In this document: piece by piece, positions 53,379-61,281 of the stretch | Numbering within the stretch: the first letter of the stretch is position 1 | Layout: every line of letters starts with the position of its first letter | DNA from: CAINEC01 sp046303115 | Lineage (GTDB): Bacteria > Bacteroidota > Bacteroidia > AKYH767-A > OLB10 | Reading direction: 5' to 3' | Assembly: GCA_046303115.1 (NCBI GenBank) | Contig: JBKCGZ010000166.1 | Coordinates: forward strand, 1 to 64,000 | DNA: 64,000 nt | The notes under the pieces: model-generated | The model's database searches: none | Seen by the model: the letters and a program-made list of their open reading frames with translations, nothing else | What the model was told of the DNA's origin: nothing | Translations under genes and position numbers: made by a program

Positions 53379-54329
53379 TTAATTCACTTTTTTCTTAGTT
53401 GCATATGCTTTTGCCGCATCACGTACCCATTGTCCGTTTGCATGTGCGTCATTACGTTGTTTCAATCGTAACTTATTACAAGGTCCATTTCCATTGATAA
53501 CCTGGAAGAATTCATCCCAGTTTATTTCACCGAAATCATAATGGCGAGTTTCCTCATTCCATTTCAATTTATCATCTGGAATTTTTAATCCGATAGCCTG
53601 AGCTTGCTCCACTGTTCTATCAATAAAGCGCTGACGTAAATCGTCGTTCGTATATAATTTCACTTTCCATTTCAAAAGATCGGCGCTGTTAGGAGAATCT
53701 TTATCAGAAGGTCCGAACATCATTAAAGCAGGCCACCACCAACGATTCATCGCGTCCTGAGCCATGTCTTTTTGCTCTTGAGTACCACGCATCAGGTAAG
53801 CTAAAATCTGATAACCTTGTTTATTGTGAAAGTTCTCTTCTCTACAAATACGCAACATCGCACGCGAATAAGGTCCGTAAGAACACTTAGCCAACACCGT
53901 TTGGTTTACGATTGCTGCCCCATCTACCAACCAACCGATGGCTCCAATATCAGCCCAAGTTAAAGTCGGATAGTTGAATATAGAGGAATATTTTGCTTTC
54001 CCTGATAATAGTTGATCGATCATTTCTGAACGATCCATACCTAAAGTTTCTGCTGCGCTATAGATGTACAACCCATGGCCAGCCTCATCTTGAACCTTGG
54101 CAATTAAGATAGCCTTGCGTGCTAATGAAGGAGCTCTTGAAATCCAATTACCTTCCGGCAACATTCCAACTACCTCTGAATGAGCGTGTTGCGACATCAT
54201 TCTCAACAATTGCTTGCGATACTTTTCAGGCATCCAATCCTTAGGCTCGATTACCTTACCAGCTTGAATACTGTCGTTGAATGCATTTTCTTTTTCGGAT
54301 AAATCCTCCGTTTTAACATTTATATCCAT
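53379..54329 (-). CDS. paaA: Phenylacetyl-CoA epoxidase catalytic subunit PaaA
   Basis: 316 residues from the ATG at 54329 (MDINVKTEDLSEKEN); a 19-residue extension upstream has no support. The diiron ligands are visible in KVQDEAGHGLYIYSAAE and REENFHNKQG, and the substrate region DRSEMIDQLLSGKAKYSSIFNYP is typical. PaaA inserts one oxygen into the ring of phenylacetyl-CoA to give the 1,2-epoxide. It is the first gene of paaABCD-paaGHIJ; the reductase paaE is not present. Operator-like repeats lie just upstream. Confidence 0.96.
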   Translation of the reverse strand: MDINVKTEDLSEKENAFNDSIQAGKVIEPKDWMPEKYRKQLLRMMSQHAHSEVVGMLPEGNWISRAPSLARKAILIAKVQDEAGHGLYIYSAAETLGMDRSEMIDQLLSGKAKYSSIFNYPTLTWADIGAIGWLVDGAAIVNQTVLAKCSYGPYSRAMLRICREENFHNKQGYQILAYLMRGTQEQKDMAQDAMNRWWWPALMMFGPSDKDSPNSADLLKWKVKLYTNDDLRQRFIDRTVEQAQAIGLKIPDDKLKWNEETRHYDFGEINWDEFFQVINGNGPCNKLRLKQRNDAHANGQWVRDAAKAYATKKKVN

Positions 54330-54347
54330 CGGAATTAAGGGTCTTAT

Positions 54348-54355
54348 TAACTTTG
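54348..54355 (+). promoter_or_regulatory. Possible -7 box for the exopolysaccharide operon
   Basis: TAACTTTG on the plus strand, a perfect TAnnTTTG match, in the divergent paa/EPS intergenic region. If active it gives a leader of about 165 bases before the ATG at 54526 that contains the TTAGTC repeats and an ACCC-GAAA-GGGT hairpin. A chance match is possible. Confidence 0.3.
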
Positions 54356-54371
54356 CTAAAATAATAGTTAC

Positions 54372-54422
54372 GACTAACCTACGCAAATGAGTTTAGTCAG
54401 AATAAATTAACATTTTAGTCAG
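54372..54422. promoter_or_regulatory. Three-half-site operator-like array upstream of paaA
   Basis: GACTAA at 54372-54377 and two direct copies of TTTAGTCAG at 54392-54400 and 54414-54422. The first is an inverted half-site relative to the others. Centre-to-centre spacing is about 21 and 22 bases, two turns of the helix, so all three face the same side. This layout, 43 to 93 bases before the paaA ATG, looks like binding sites for a dimeric regulator of the paa operon or of both divergent operons. Confidence 0.5.
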
Positions 54423-54525
54423 CATAAAGTTTATTCGAAGATGTTTAGATTTTATGTAACATCGTAGAAAATTTTCAGTATAAAGTCCACCCGAAAGGGT
54501 ATATATAATCAAACCACACACACTT

Positions 54526-55308
54526 ATGAAAAAGATTCTCCAATCTTTTGTCGCACTTTCCTTTTTATTGTTTTTAAGCTCATGTAGAAATGTACTTGAG
54601 GTAACTTATTTTCAAGAATCAAAGGATACCGCTGTTGTTAGCAAACAGAAATTTATTGAAGAACATTATGTTTCTGTGATACAACCATACGATATTTTAT
54701 CAATATATGTAAGCAGTTTGAATCCTGAAGCTACTTCTTTTTTTAATGTATTTAGTAAATCAGAGGGCCCAACTGTTGGGGATAGTTACTCAACCCGTCC
54801 TAATGTAGGTTACCTTGTAGATGCTGAAGGAAATATAGATATGCCGTTAGTAGGTAAAATCAAACTTGTAGGACTATCAACCATTCAGGCGAAAAGTTAT
54901 ATAGAAAAGCAATTAGAAAAATACTTACAACAACCAAGCGTAAGAATTTACTTTGAAAATTTCAAAGTGACTTTACTTGGTGAGGTAACACATCCAGGAG
55001 TTTACACGGTAACAAACGAAAAACTAACTTTACCTGAAGCAATAGGTTTAGCAGGTGATTTATCCATTTTTGGTAACAGAAAAGAAATAATGCTTATCCG
55101 TGAAGTAAAAGGAGAGAAATTTTATATACCAATTGACTTAACAAGAAGAGATTTATTTTACTCGCCATATTACTACTTACATTCAAACGATATTTTATAT
55201 GTACCACCTGTGAAAGACAAGGTATCACAGTCAGACAACTTCTACAAAATAGCTCCTTTACTCATCAGTTTAGGAACGTTAGCCGCATTTGTGTTATTTA
55301 ACCGATAG
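54526..55308 (+). CDS. Polysaccharide export lipoprotein (Wza-like)
   Basis: 260 residues. Lipobox LSSC near residue 20. A Poly_export domain (about 45-135: VSVIQPYDILSIYVSSLNPEA, GYLVDAEGNIDMPLVGKIKL, QAKSYIEKQLEKYLQQPSVRI) is followed by an SLBB domain (FKVTLLGEVTHPGVYTVTNE, LTLPEAIGLAGDLSIFGNRK). A C-terminal hydrophobic stretch (IAPLLISLGTLAAFVLF) could span the membrane. It forms the outer-membrane export channel for exopolysaccharide or capsule. First gene of the EPS operon; divergent from paaA. Confidence 0.93.
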   Translation: MKKILQSFVALSFLLFLSSCRNVLEVTYFQESKDTAVVSKQKFIEEHYVSVIQPYDILSIYVSSLNPEATSFFNVFSKSEGPTVGDSYSTRPNVGYLVDAEGNIDMPLVGKIKLVGLSTIQAKSYIEKQLEKYLQQPSVRIYFENFKVTLLGEVTHPGVYTVTNEKLTLPEAIGLAGDLSIFGNRKEIMLIREVKGEKFYIPIDLTRRDLFYSPYYYLHSNDILYVPPVKDKVSQSDNFYKIAPLLISLGTLAAFVLFNR

Positions 55309-55336
55309 CATATTACTTACTTAATCTAATTGAACA

Positions 55337-57817
55337 ATGAATCAGGACACTACTAACGCCTACGACTACAAAGTAAACAACCCCAATAACGATCAGAAAA
55401 ACGAAAGTGAAAATACCATTAACCTTTCGCAAATAATAAACAAGTATTTCCTTCGCTATTGGTATTTATATGTTTATACATTAAGCCTTTCATTAGTTAC
55501 AGCTTACTTTTATAACTGGTATGCAGACAGAGTTTATTTTTCATCATGTACCGTATTGATTAAAGACGAGAAGAAAAACGTTAACAGCAGTGATTTATTA
55601 ACGCAGCTAGGGGCATTTAATAACGAAGGCGGTATTGAAAATGAAATAGGGATTATACGTTCAAGAATGCTCATATCCAAAACGATTGAAGAATTACAAC
55701 TTTATAAAAGCTATTATCTAATTGGTGATGTAAAAACTTCTGAAATTTTTGCACTCAAGCCTTTTGAATTAAAAGAAGATACTCTTTATAGTCTTGCTTT
55801 TAATACATCCATTAAATTGGAAATTATAAACAGTAATAAGTATAAACTAACTTACCAAAAGGGAAATACAGAACATATAGGTTATTATTTATTTAATCGT
55901 AAAATAAGCAACGATTTAGGAATATTTTCAATCGATAAGACATCTGACTTTAGTCGACAGCCATACGATTCAAAAAATTTCACAAAAAGAAAATTCATTG
56001 TTAAAGTTGCAGATAAAAGTCTATTAACTGATATTTATCAAAGCGCTTTAAAAGCAGAGCCCATCAGCAAACAAGCTTCGATGCTTCAAATATCAATTCA
56101 GGGAGCTACTCCATCTAAGAATGAAGCATTCTTAAATAAACTTTGCGAGCTTTATGTAAAGAAAGGGATTGAAGTCAAAAATGAATATGCTGTTAACACA
56201 CTTAACTTCATTGAACAGCAGCTTGGGGCATTGACTGGTGAGATTAATGAGAATGAAGTTAACGTAGAAAGATTCAGAGTTTCAAGAGGGATAACTGATT
56301 TATCTATTGAAGCCAACGCATATTTAGAAAGTGTAAAAAACTTCAACGGACAAATTTCACAATTGGCAGTGCAAAGCAGCTTTCTTGATTACCTTGGTGG
56401 TTATGTTAAATCAGACAATAAAAATTTAACAGGAAATATATCACCAGGAAGTATATTAGTTAATGATCCATTATTACAAAGCTTAGTTTTAAAACTAAAT
56501 GAATTAGAAAACAAGAAAAAGTCGCAATCTAACTTATCTAAGGAAGACAATCCGTTAATGGTTAGTTTAAATACTGAAATTGCAAATACTAAAGCGGCAT
56601 TATCAGAAAACATTAAATCACTCAAAAGTGGAATTAATGCTTCCTTAAGCGAAGCCAGAAGTCAGCGAGGAAGTGTTGAATCTAAGTTAAGAAGATTACC
56701 AAGTGCACAACGAGAATTACAAGGGATGTTAAGAGGTTCAAATATTAAAGAACAGCTTTACTCCTACCTATTACAGAAAAAAGCAGAGACAGCTATCTTA
56801 TTAGCATCAACAACTGCTGATAACCGAGTAATTGATAATGCAAGGACATTTATCAAGCCTCTTAAGCCGATACAAAGTTTAAGTTACACCATTGCCGTTA
56901 TATTCGGTTTGATATTACCTGCGTTCTTTATTTATATCAGAACTGCTTTTAACGATCGCATTATCGACCGTAATGATTTAGACGCAAGAACAAACATTCC
57001 TGTAATAGGTATGATTGGATTAAGTGCCTCAAAGTCAAACTTGGTTGTAACTGAAAAGCCGAACTCTCATATTTCGGAAGCATTTAGAACAATCCGTACC
57101 AACTTGCAATATTTCAATCAAGGCAATCAAAAAGCAACTATTCTCATAACATCATCAATCTCATCGGAAGGAAAAAGTTTTACGTCTGTAAACCTTGCGT
57201 GTATGATGGCTATGTCTGGTAGAAAAACAATCCTGGTAGGTTGCGACTTACGTAAACCTAAAATAGCTATCGGATTTGACTTCGTATCAGAGATTGGATT
57301 AAGTAATTATTTGATTGGATTAAATACCGAAAAAGAAATTATTCAAAACTCGGGAACGATTCCTAATCTTGATATTATCTTATCAGGACCTAAGCCTCCT
57401 AACCCATCTGAATTAATTATCTCTCCAAAAATGGAAGAGTTATTCGTTTATTTAAAAGCGAATTATGATTATATCATTCTCGATACACCTCCTGTTGGAT
57501 TGATCACAGATGCGATGGTACTTTCAAAGTATGTAGATGTAAGTATATACATGGTTCGTCAGCGTGTAACCAGAAAACACCATTTGAACTTTATCAATAA
57601 ACTATATAACGAAGGTAAATTAAAAAATGTCTGCATTGTATTTAACGCTATCAAGGCATCTAACAGAAGCTATGGTTATGGATATGAATACGGATATGGA
57701 TATGGGTATGGATACGGTTATGGCTATGGTTATGGCTATTACGAAGAAGATAAGGAAAGAAAAAGTTTAAAATCTACTTTTAAAAAGCTATTTAAACGAA
57801 AGAGTTCCAAAGCCTAA
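55337..57817 (+). CDS. Wzc-like polysaccharide co-polymerase / BY-kinase
   Basis: 826 residues. A Wzz N-terminal domain with a first membrane helix near residues 40-60, a periplasmic coiled-coil and GNVR region (RLPSAQRELQGMLRGSNIKEQLYSYL) and a second helix near 515-535. The cytoplasmic BY-kinase domain has Walker A SSEGKS (Lys613), Walker A' VGCDLRKPK and Walker B YIILDTPPVGLITDA. The tail holds a 24-residue Gly-Tyr repeat with 13 tyrosines at 779-802, then a basic end (FKKLFKRKSSKA). Autophosphorylation of the Tyr cluster controls oligomerisation and polymer length. It lies 28 bases after the wza-like gene. Confidence 0.94.
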   Translation: MNQDTTNAYDYKVNNPNNDQKNESENTINLSQIINKYFLRYWYLYVYTLSLSLVTAYFYNWYADRVYFSSCTVLIKDEKKNVNSSDLLTQLGAFNNEGGIENEIGIIRSRMLISKTIEELQLYKSYYLIGDVKTSEIFALKPFELKEDTLYSLAFNTSIKLEIINSNKYKLTYQKGNTEHIGYYLFNRKISNDLGIFSIDKTSDFSRQPYDSKNFTKRKFIVKVADKSLLTDIYQSALKAEPISKQASMLQISIQGATPSKNEAFLNKLCELYVKKGIEVKNEYAVNTLNFIEQQLGALTGEINENEVNVERFRVSRGITDLSIEANAYLESVKNFNGQISQLAVQSSFLDYLGGYVKSDNKNLTGNISPGSILVNDPLLQSLVLKLNELENKKKSQSNLSKEDNPLMVSLNTEIANTKAALSENIKSLKSGINASLSEARSQRGSVESKLRRLPSAQRELQGMLRGSNIKEQLYSYLLQKKAETAILLASTTADNRVIDNARTFIKPLKPIQSLSYTIAVIFGLILPAFFIYIRTAFNDRIIDRNDLDARTNIPVIGMIGLSASKSNLVVTEKPNSHISEAFRTIRTNLQYFNQGNQKATILITSSISSEGKSFTSVNLACMMAMSGRKTILVGCDLRKPKIAIGFDFVSEIGLSNYLIGLNTEKEIIQNSGTIPNLDIILSGPKPPNPSELIISPKMEELFVYLKANYDYIILDTPPVGLITDAMVLSKYVDVSIYMVRQRVTRKHHLNFINKLYNEGKLKNVCIVFNAIKASNRSYGYGYEYGYGYGYGYGYGYGYGYYEEDKERKSLKSTFKKLFKRKSSKA
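57671..57742 (+). repeat. Hexanucleotide TATGGN repeat encoding a Gly-Tyr tail
   Basis: Twelve near-identical 6-base units encode alternating Tyr and Gly (one Gly is Glu) with 13 Tyr in 24 residues at the end of the BY-kinase. Third positions vary (GGT, GGA, GGC, GGG; TAT, TAC), so the protein pattern is under selection while the DNA remains slippage-prone. Confidence 0.9.
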
Positions 57818-57833
57818 CTTAATAAATTAGACG

Positions 57834-60347
57834 ATGAAACAAATTCGTGCTAAACTAAAATCTGTTTTAGACGGAGAGACCCAAACACTATTTAAAAACA
57901 GTGTTTGGGTTTTTGTGTCAAACATTTATGGTGTATTGCTCGCCTTCCTGCGATCAATAGTGATAGCACGTGGATTAGGTGCTGAAATCCTGGGAATTTA
58001 CTCAGTCATAATTGCTTTTGTTTTAACTATTCAAGAAGTAATAAAACTAAATGTCCCATTAGGAATTATTAAATTCGGCGCACAATTTATTTCACACAAA
58101 TCACCTGAAAAAGTAATCAGCCTTCTAAAAAGAGGCATCATGTATAGCATGCTTTCTGCATTGCTATCGGTTATTGTCATTGCAATAATAACTCATTTTT
58201 TATATCCGCACTTTTTCGATATTGTAGGACTACAGAAATTTATCATTCTTTATGCGGCAGTAAATGGAATTTGCTTTTTAGACAATATAGGAAGAGCTGT
58301 ATTAAAAATCTATTATCGATTTAAAGTGAATTCCATCGTTCAAATAATAATGGACACAATTGAATTTGCGGCCATAACACTTTCTATTTATTATTTCCCA
58401 AATAATCTTGACTATTTCTTTTATACAGTCATATCGACTAAATTATTGAATTCCTTAATCTGTAATTTGTCAGTTATTATTGAATTAAGAAAGGACTTGT
58501 TCCCTTATTTAAAAACACCTGTTAGTGCTATCAAAAGTCATTACTCCGAAATACGTCATTTTATATTTGGAAATTCATTTGGAAACACTTTGAAAACTTT
58601 TTTAAATCAAGGCGATATTCTTCTATTGAATCTCTTAGGCACTCATGCCACTGTAGGATTTTATGCGGTATCCAAAAAACTAGCTTATGCTATTTTAATT
58701 GTAACTGACCCTTTAGTAACTTCTATTTACCCTCAATTAGCTCACCTAGTTGCACAAAACAAATGGAAAGAATTAAAGTTAATGATAGGTAAAATTACCA
58801 GAATTGCATTAATCCCATCAGCAATTGCGACAATTATAATTTTCTTTTTGAAAGGAAATATTATAACATTTCTTTACGGGCCATCATTTATTCAATCTGT
58901 ACCAACCTTCTTTATTCATTTTATGGGTGCTGCATCTGGCTCAATATTATTTTGGACGTTGCCATTAATGCAAGGCCTCAACCTAACTAACAAAAGAATT
59001 AAGATTTATTTGTTTGCAATTCTAATCAATTTCGTTTTAGCTTATCTTCTGACTTCACATTTAGGGCCTGTTGGGGTTGCAATTGGTTTGCTATCTGCTA
59101 ATTTATTTATCAATTGCTATTTTGATTTTTATTGTCTGAAAAGAATAAATAAAAAAATTACGTTAAGTGATGATACTAGAGAAACAGTATACATATATTT
59201 ATCGCCATATGATATATTAAGACCGAGAACAAATCAACTAAGTGATGTTCGTTTTTGTGATGGGTTTGTACAAAATAATAGAACTATCCACCTCGTAGTT
59301 CCCTTTGTAAAAAGAGAAGATAATATTTCTAAAGAAGATGTTCCAAGAATTTATGGAATTTCAGACAAATTAAACATTCACTATTTAAACACAAATTTTA
59401 AATCCGATGTAAAAGGGAAAATTAATCTAATAAAAATAGTTGTTCTTAATTACTTCAAAATAAGAAAACTCTCTAGTGATAAACAACGTAATTACATTGT
59501 TATTTCAAGGAGCCTTGCCATCTTATTTCCCTTTTTAATTACAAAGGCGTTTAACAGAAAAAATTTAAAGTTTACTTATTGGGCACATGACTTTAGTAAG
59601 AAAAAATTATTTCATTGGAGCTACGGCTTATGCGATAATATAATTGCTACAAATTCTTCTATTACAAATTCAATTTATCAGCTTACCAATTACCCTATTA
59701 ACAAAACAATTATTTCATCAAATCCAATTACACAAAATCAAGCTGATGACTACATTGATAAAATTGAAGCCAGAGACTTACTTGAAATAAAACATTCTAA
59801 ACAAGTGGTTGTTTATACTGGAAAGTTAGCAATTGACTATAACTTAGAATTAGAATATATTTTAAAAGCCGCTAAGCGTTTACCAAAATTTGAATTTATT
59901 TTTACCGGTGGCACTCCTTTAGCCGTTGATTATTGGAAAGAATGGTGCGATGATAATGGAATTGACAATGCGGTTTTCACTGGATATATTCACGATTATC
60001 AAAAAATAAAATACTATCAGTTTGCTGCTGATATCCTTGTTTCATATTATACAAAACAGGGACATGATGTCAACTATAATTTCCCCAATAAAATATGTGA
60101 ATACATGCTCACTGGGAATCCAATTGTCACTCCGAACTACCCAGCCACTCAAGATATTTTAAATGAACACAACTGTTATTTCGTAGCACCAGAAAATGAT
60201 ATCGAGTTAGCAAACAAAATAAAAATGGCTATAGAAGACGAAGAAAAATCAGCAATTATCGCTAGCCAGGCACGTTTTGATGTCCAACAAAACACTTTTA
60301 AAATAAGAGTTTCAAATATTATTAACTTTTTAGAAAGCAATGACTAA
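57834..60347 (+). CDS. Oligosaccharide flippase (Wzx/MATE-like) fused to a GT4 glycosyltransferase
   Basis: 837 residues in one frame. Residues 1-440 are a polysaccharide flippase with about 12-14 helices (VWVFVSNIYGVLLAFLRSIVIARGLGAEILGIYSV; GPVGVAIGLLSANLFIN at the end). Residues about 450-837 are a soluble GT-B glycosyltransferase of the GT4 type: VYIYLSPYDILRPRTNQLSD opens the N-terminal half; VVVYTGKLAIDYNLELEYIL, VFTGYIHDYQKIKYYQFADI-like and PNKICEYMLTGNPIVTPNYPATQDIL (nucleotide-sugar site) form the C-terminal half. No methionine occurs between residues 380 and 757, so the transferase cannot start separately. The fusion would couple glycan completion to flipping. It starts 16 bases after the BY-kinase. 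Confidence 0.88.
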   Translation: MKQIRAKLKSVLDGETQTLFKNSVWVFVSNIYGVLLAFLRSIVIARGLGAEILGIYSVIIAFVLTIQEVIKLNVPLGIIKFGAQFISHKSPEKVISLLKRGIMYSMLSALLSVIVIAIITHFLYPHFFDIVGLQKFIILYAAVNGICFLDNIGRAVLKIYYRFKVNSIVQIIMDTIEFAAITLSIYYFPNNLDYFFYTVISTKLLNSLICNLSVIIELRKDLFPYLKTPVSAIKSHYSEIRHFIFGNSFGNTLKTFLNQGDILLLNLLGTHATVGFYAVSKKLAYAILIVTDPLVTSIYPQLAHLVAQNKWKELKLMIGKITRIALIPSAIATIIIFFLKGNIITFLYGPSFIQSVPTFFIHFMGAASGSILFWTLPLMQGLNLTNKRIKIYLFAILINFVLAYLLTSHLGPVGVAIGLLSANLFINCYFDFYCLKRINKKITLSDDTRETVYIYLSPYDILRPRTNQLSDVRFCDGFVQNNRTIHLVVPFVKREDNISKEDVPRIYGISDKLNIHYLNTNFKSDVKGKINLIKIVVLNYFKIRKLSSDKQRNYIVISRSLAILFPFLITKAFNRKNLKFTYWAHDFSKKKLFHWSYGLCDNIIATNSSITNSIYQLTNYPINKTIISSNPITQNQADDYIDKIEARDLLEIKHSKQVVVYTGKLAIDYNLELEYILKAAKRLPKFEFIFTGGTPLAVDYWKEWCDDNGIDNAVFTGYIHDYQKIKYYQFAADILVSYYTKQGHDVNYNFPNKICEYMLTGNPIVTPNYPATQDILNEHNCYFVAPENDIELANKIKMAIEDEEKSAIIASQARFDVQQNTFKIRVSNIINFLESND

Positions 60348-61281
60348 TTTGTCGAAATATTTAAACTATGGTTATACCAACCGATTAAGTAAATACTTGT
60401 CAAAGTTATTACCTGATCGTTTAGTTTTTTCATTTTTAGTGAAAACGAATTCGGCTCAGCAAAACAACACTTCTTCAAATACAGAAACAATAGAATTATC
60501 AACATTAAATCAAAACAATACTTTAGCTAAAGAACTTAAATTACTATGCTCATCTTATAATTTTGAAAACAACATATCACTTGTTGTATTTGGAAGTTTT
60601 TCAACGGAAGAGCTGATTACCTATAGTGACTTTGATGGTGTATTGATTTATGACGAAACGAAATTCATCAATTTTAGATTGATAATTCAATTACGAAAGA
60701 TAATCGAACAAATTAATTTATATGCACACCTTCAAGATAGTTTACAACACCACGGAATTTTAGTTGTCGGAAAAAATGAACTCCTGAACAACTCAAATAG
60801 TATCATAAATCAATTAATTAAAGAGTCGAAAGTTATTTCTGGCGACAGAATAATAAGATTAAACATTCAAAGTAATTCAAACTACAGAGATTCATTAAAC
60901 AAATTAATTAAAAGCATTCAATTAAAATTACATCAAGAAGCAAAATGGACGAACCAATACTTTTTTAAAAACTTATTGAGTGAATTATTACTGCTCCCCT
61001 GTTCATATTTACAATACAAAACAGAGAACTACGTATCAAAAAAAGATAGTTTTGAATTAATAAAAAACCATTTATTGTCTAATGAAATAAATTTAATTAG
61101 CGAGCTGGAAAAAATCAGAACAAACTGGACTCAACCAATTATAAATAATCAAGATTTATCACACACCTCCGTTGAAAAAATCAAAAACAATTCTAAAACA
61201 CAAATAGAAGCTATCTCTACATTATCAGAAATAAAAGAAGATTTGCTTTCATTTATTATTAGATTAAAACCGAATGATTAA
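60340..61281 (+). CDS. Nucleotidyltransferase-fold protein in EPS operon (copy 1)
   Basis: 313 residues. A variable N-terminus (about 1-75) is followed by a Pol beta-like NTase core: VVFGSF (Gly85, Ser86), then SDFDGVLIYD with Asp97 and Asp99, the metal-binding pair. The strand where the third carboxylate is expected reads QHHGILVVG, so the third Asp seems absent. The C-terminal 150 residues are mostly helical. Similar NTase-like proteins occur in some surface-glycan loci without known reaction. It overlaps the flippase fusion and the next gene by 8 bases each. A transfer of a nucleotide or phospho-group to a sugar or lipid is conceivable but unproven. Confidence 0.75.
   Translation: MTNLSKYLNYGYTNRLSKYLSKLLPDRLVFSFLVKTNSAQQNNTSSNTETIELSTLNQNNTLAKELKLLCSSYNFENNISLVVFGSFSTEELITYSDFDGVLIYDETKFINFRLIIQLRKIIEQINLYAHLQDSLQHHGILVVGKNELLNNSNSIINQLIKESKVISGDRIIRLNIQSNSNYRDSLNKLIKSIQLKLHQEAKWTNQYFFKNLLSELLLLPCSYLQYKTENYVSKKDSFELIKNHLLSNEINLISELEKIRTNWTQPIINNQDLSHTSVEKIKNNSKTQIEAISTLSEIKEDLLSFIIRLKPND

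Noticed and set aside
54489..54500. ACCC-GAAA-GGGT hairpin before the EPS operon as a terminator
   Set aside because: Only four base pairs and no T-tract; kept only as a possible leader element.
57671..57742. Short regular repeats as a CRISPR array
   Set aside because: Units are 6 bases, have no spacers, and encode an in-frame Gly-Tyr tract.
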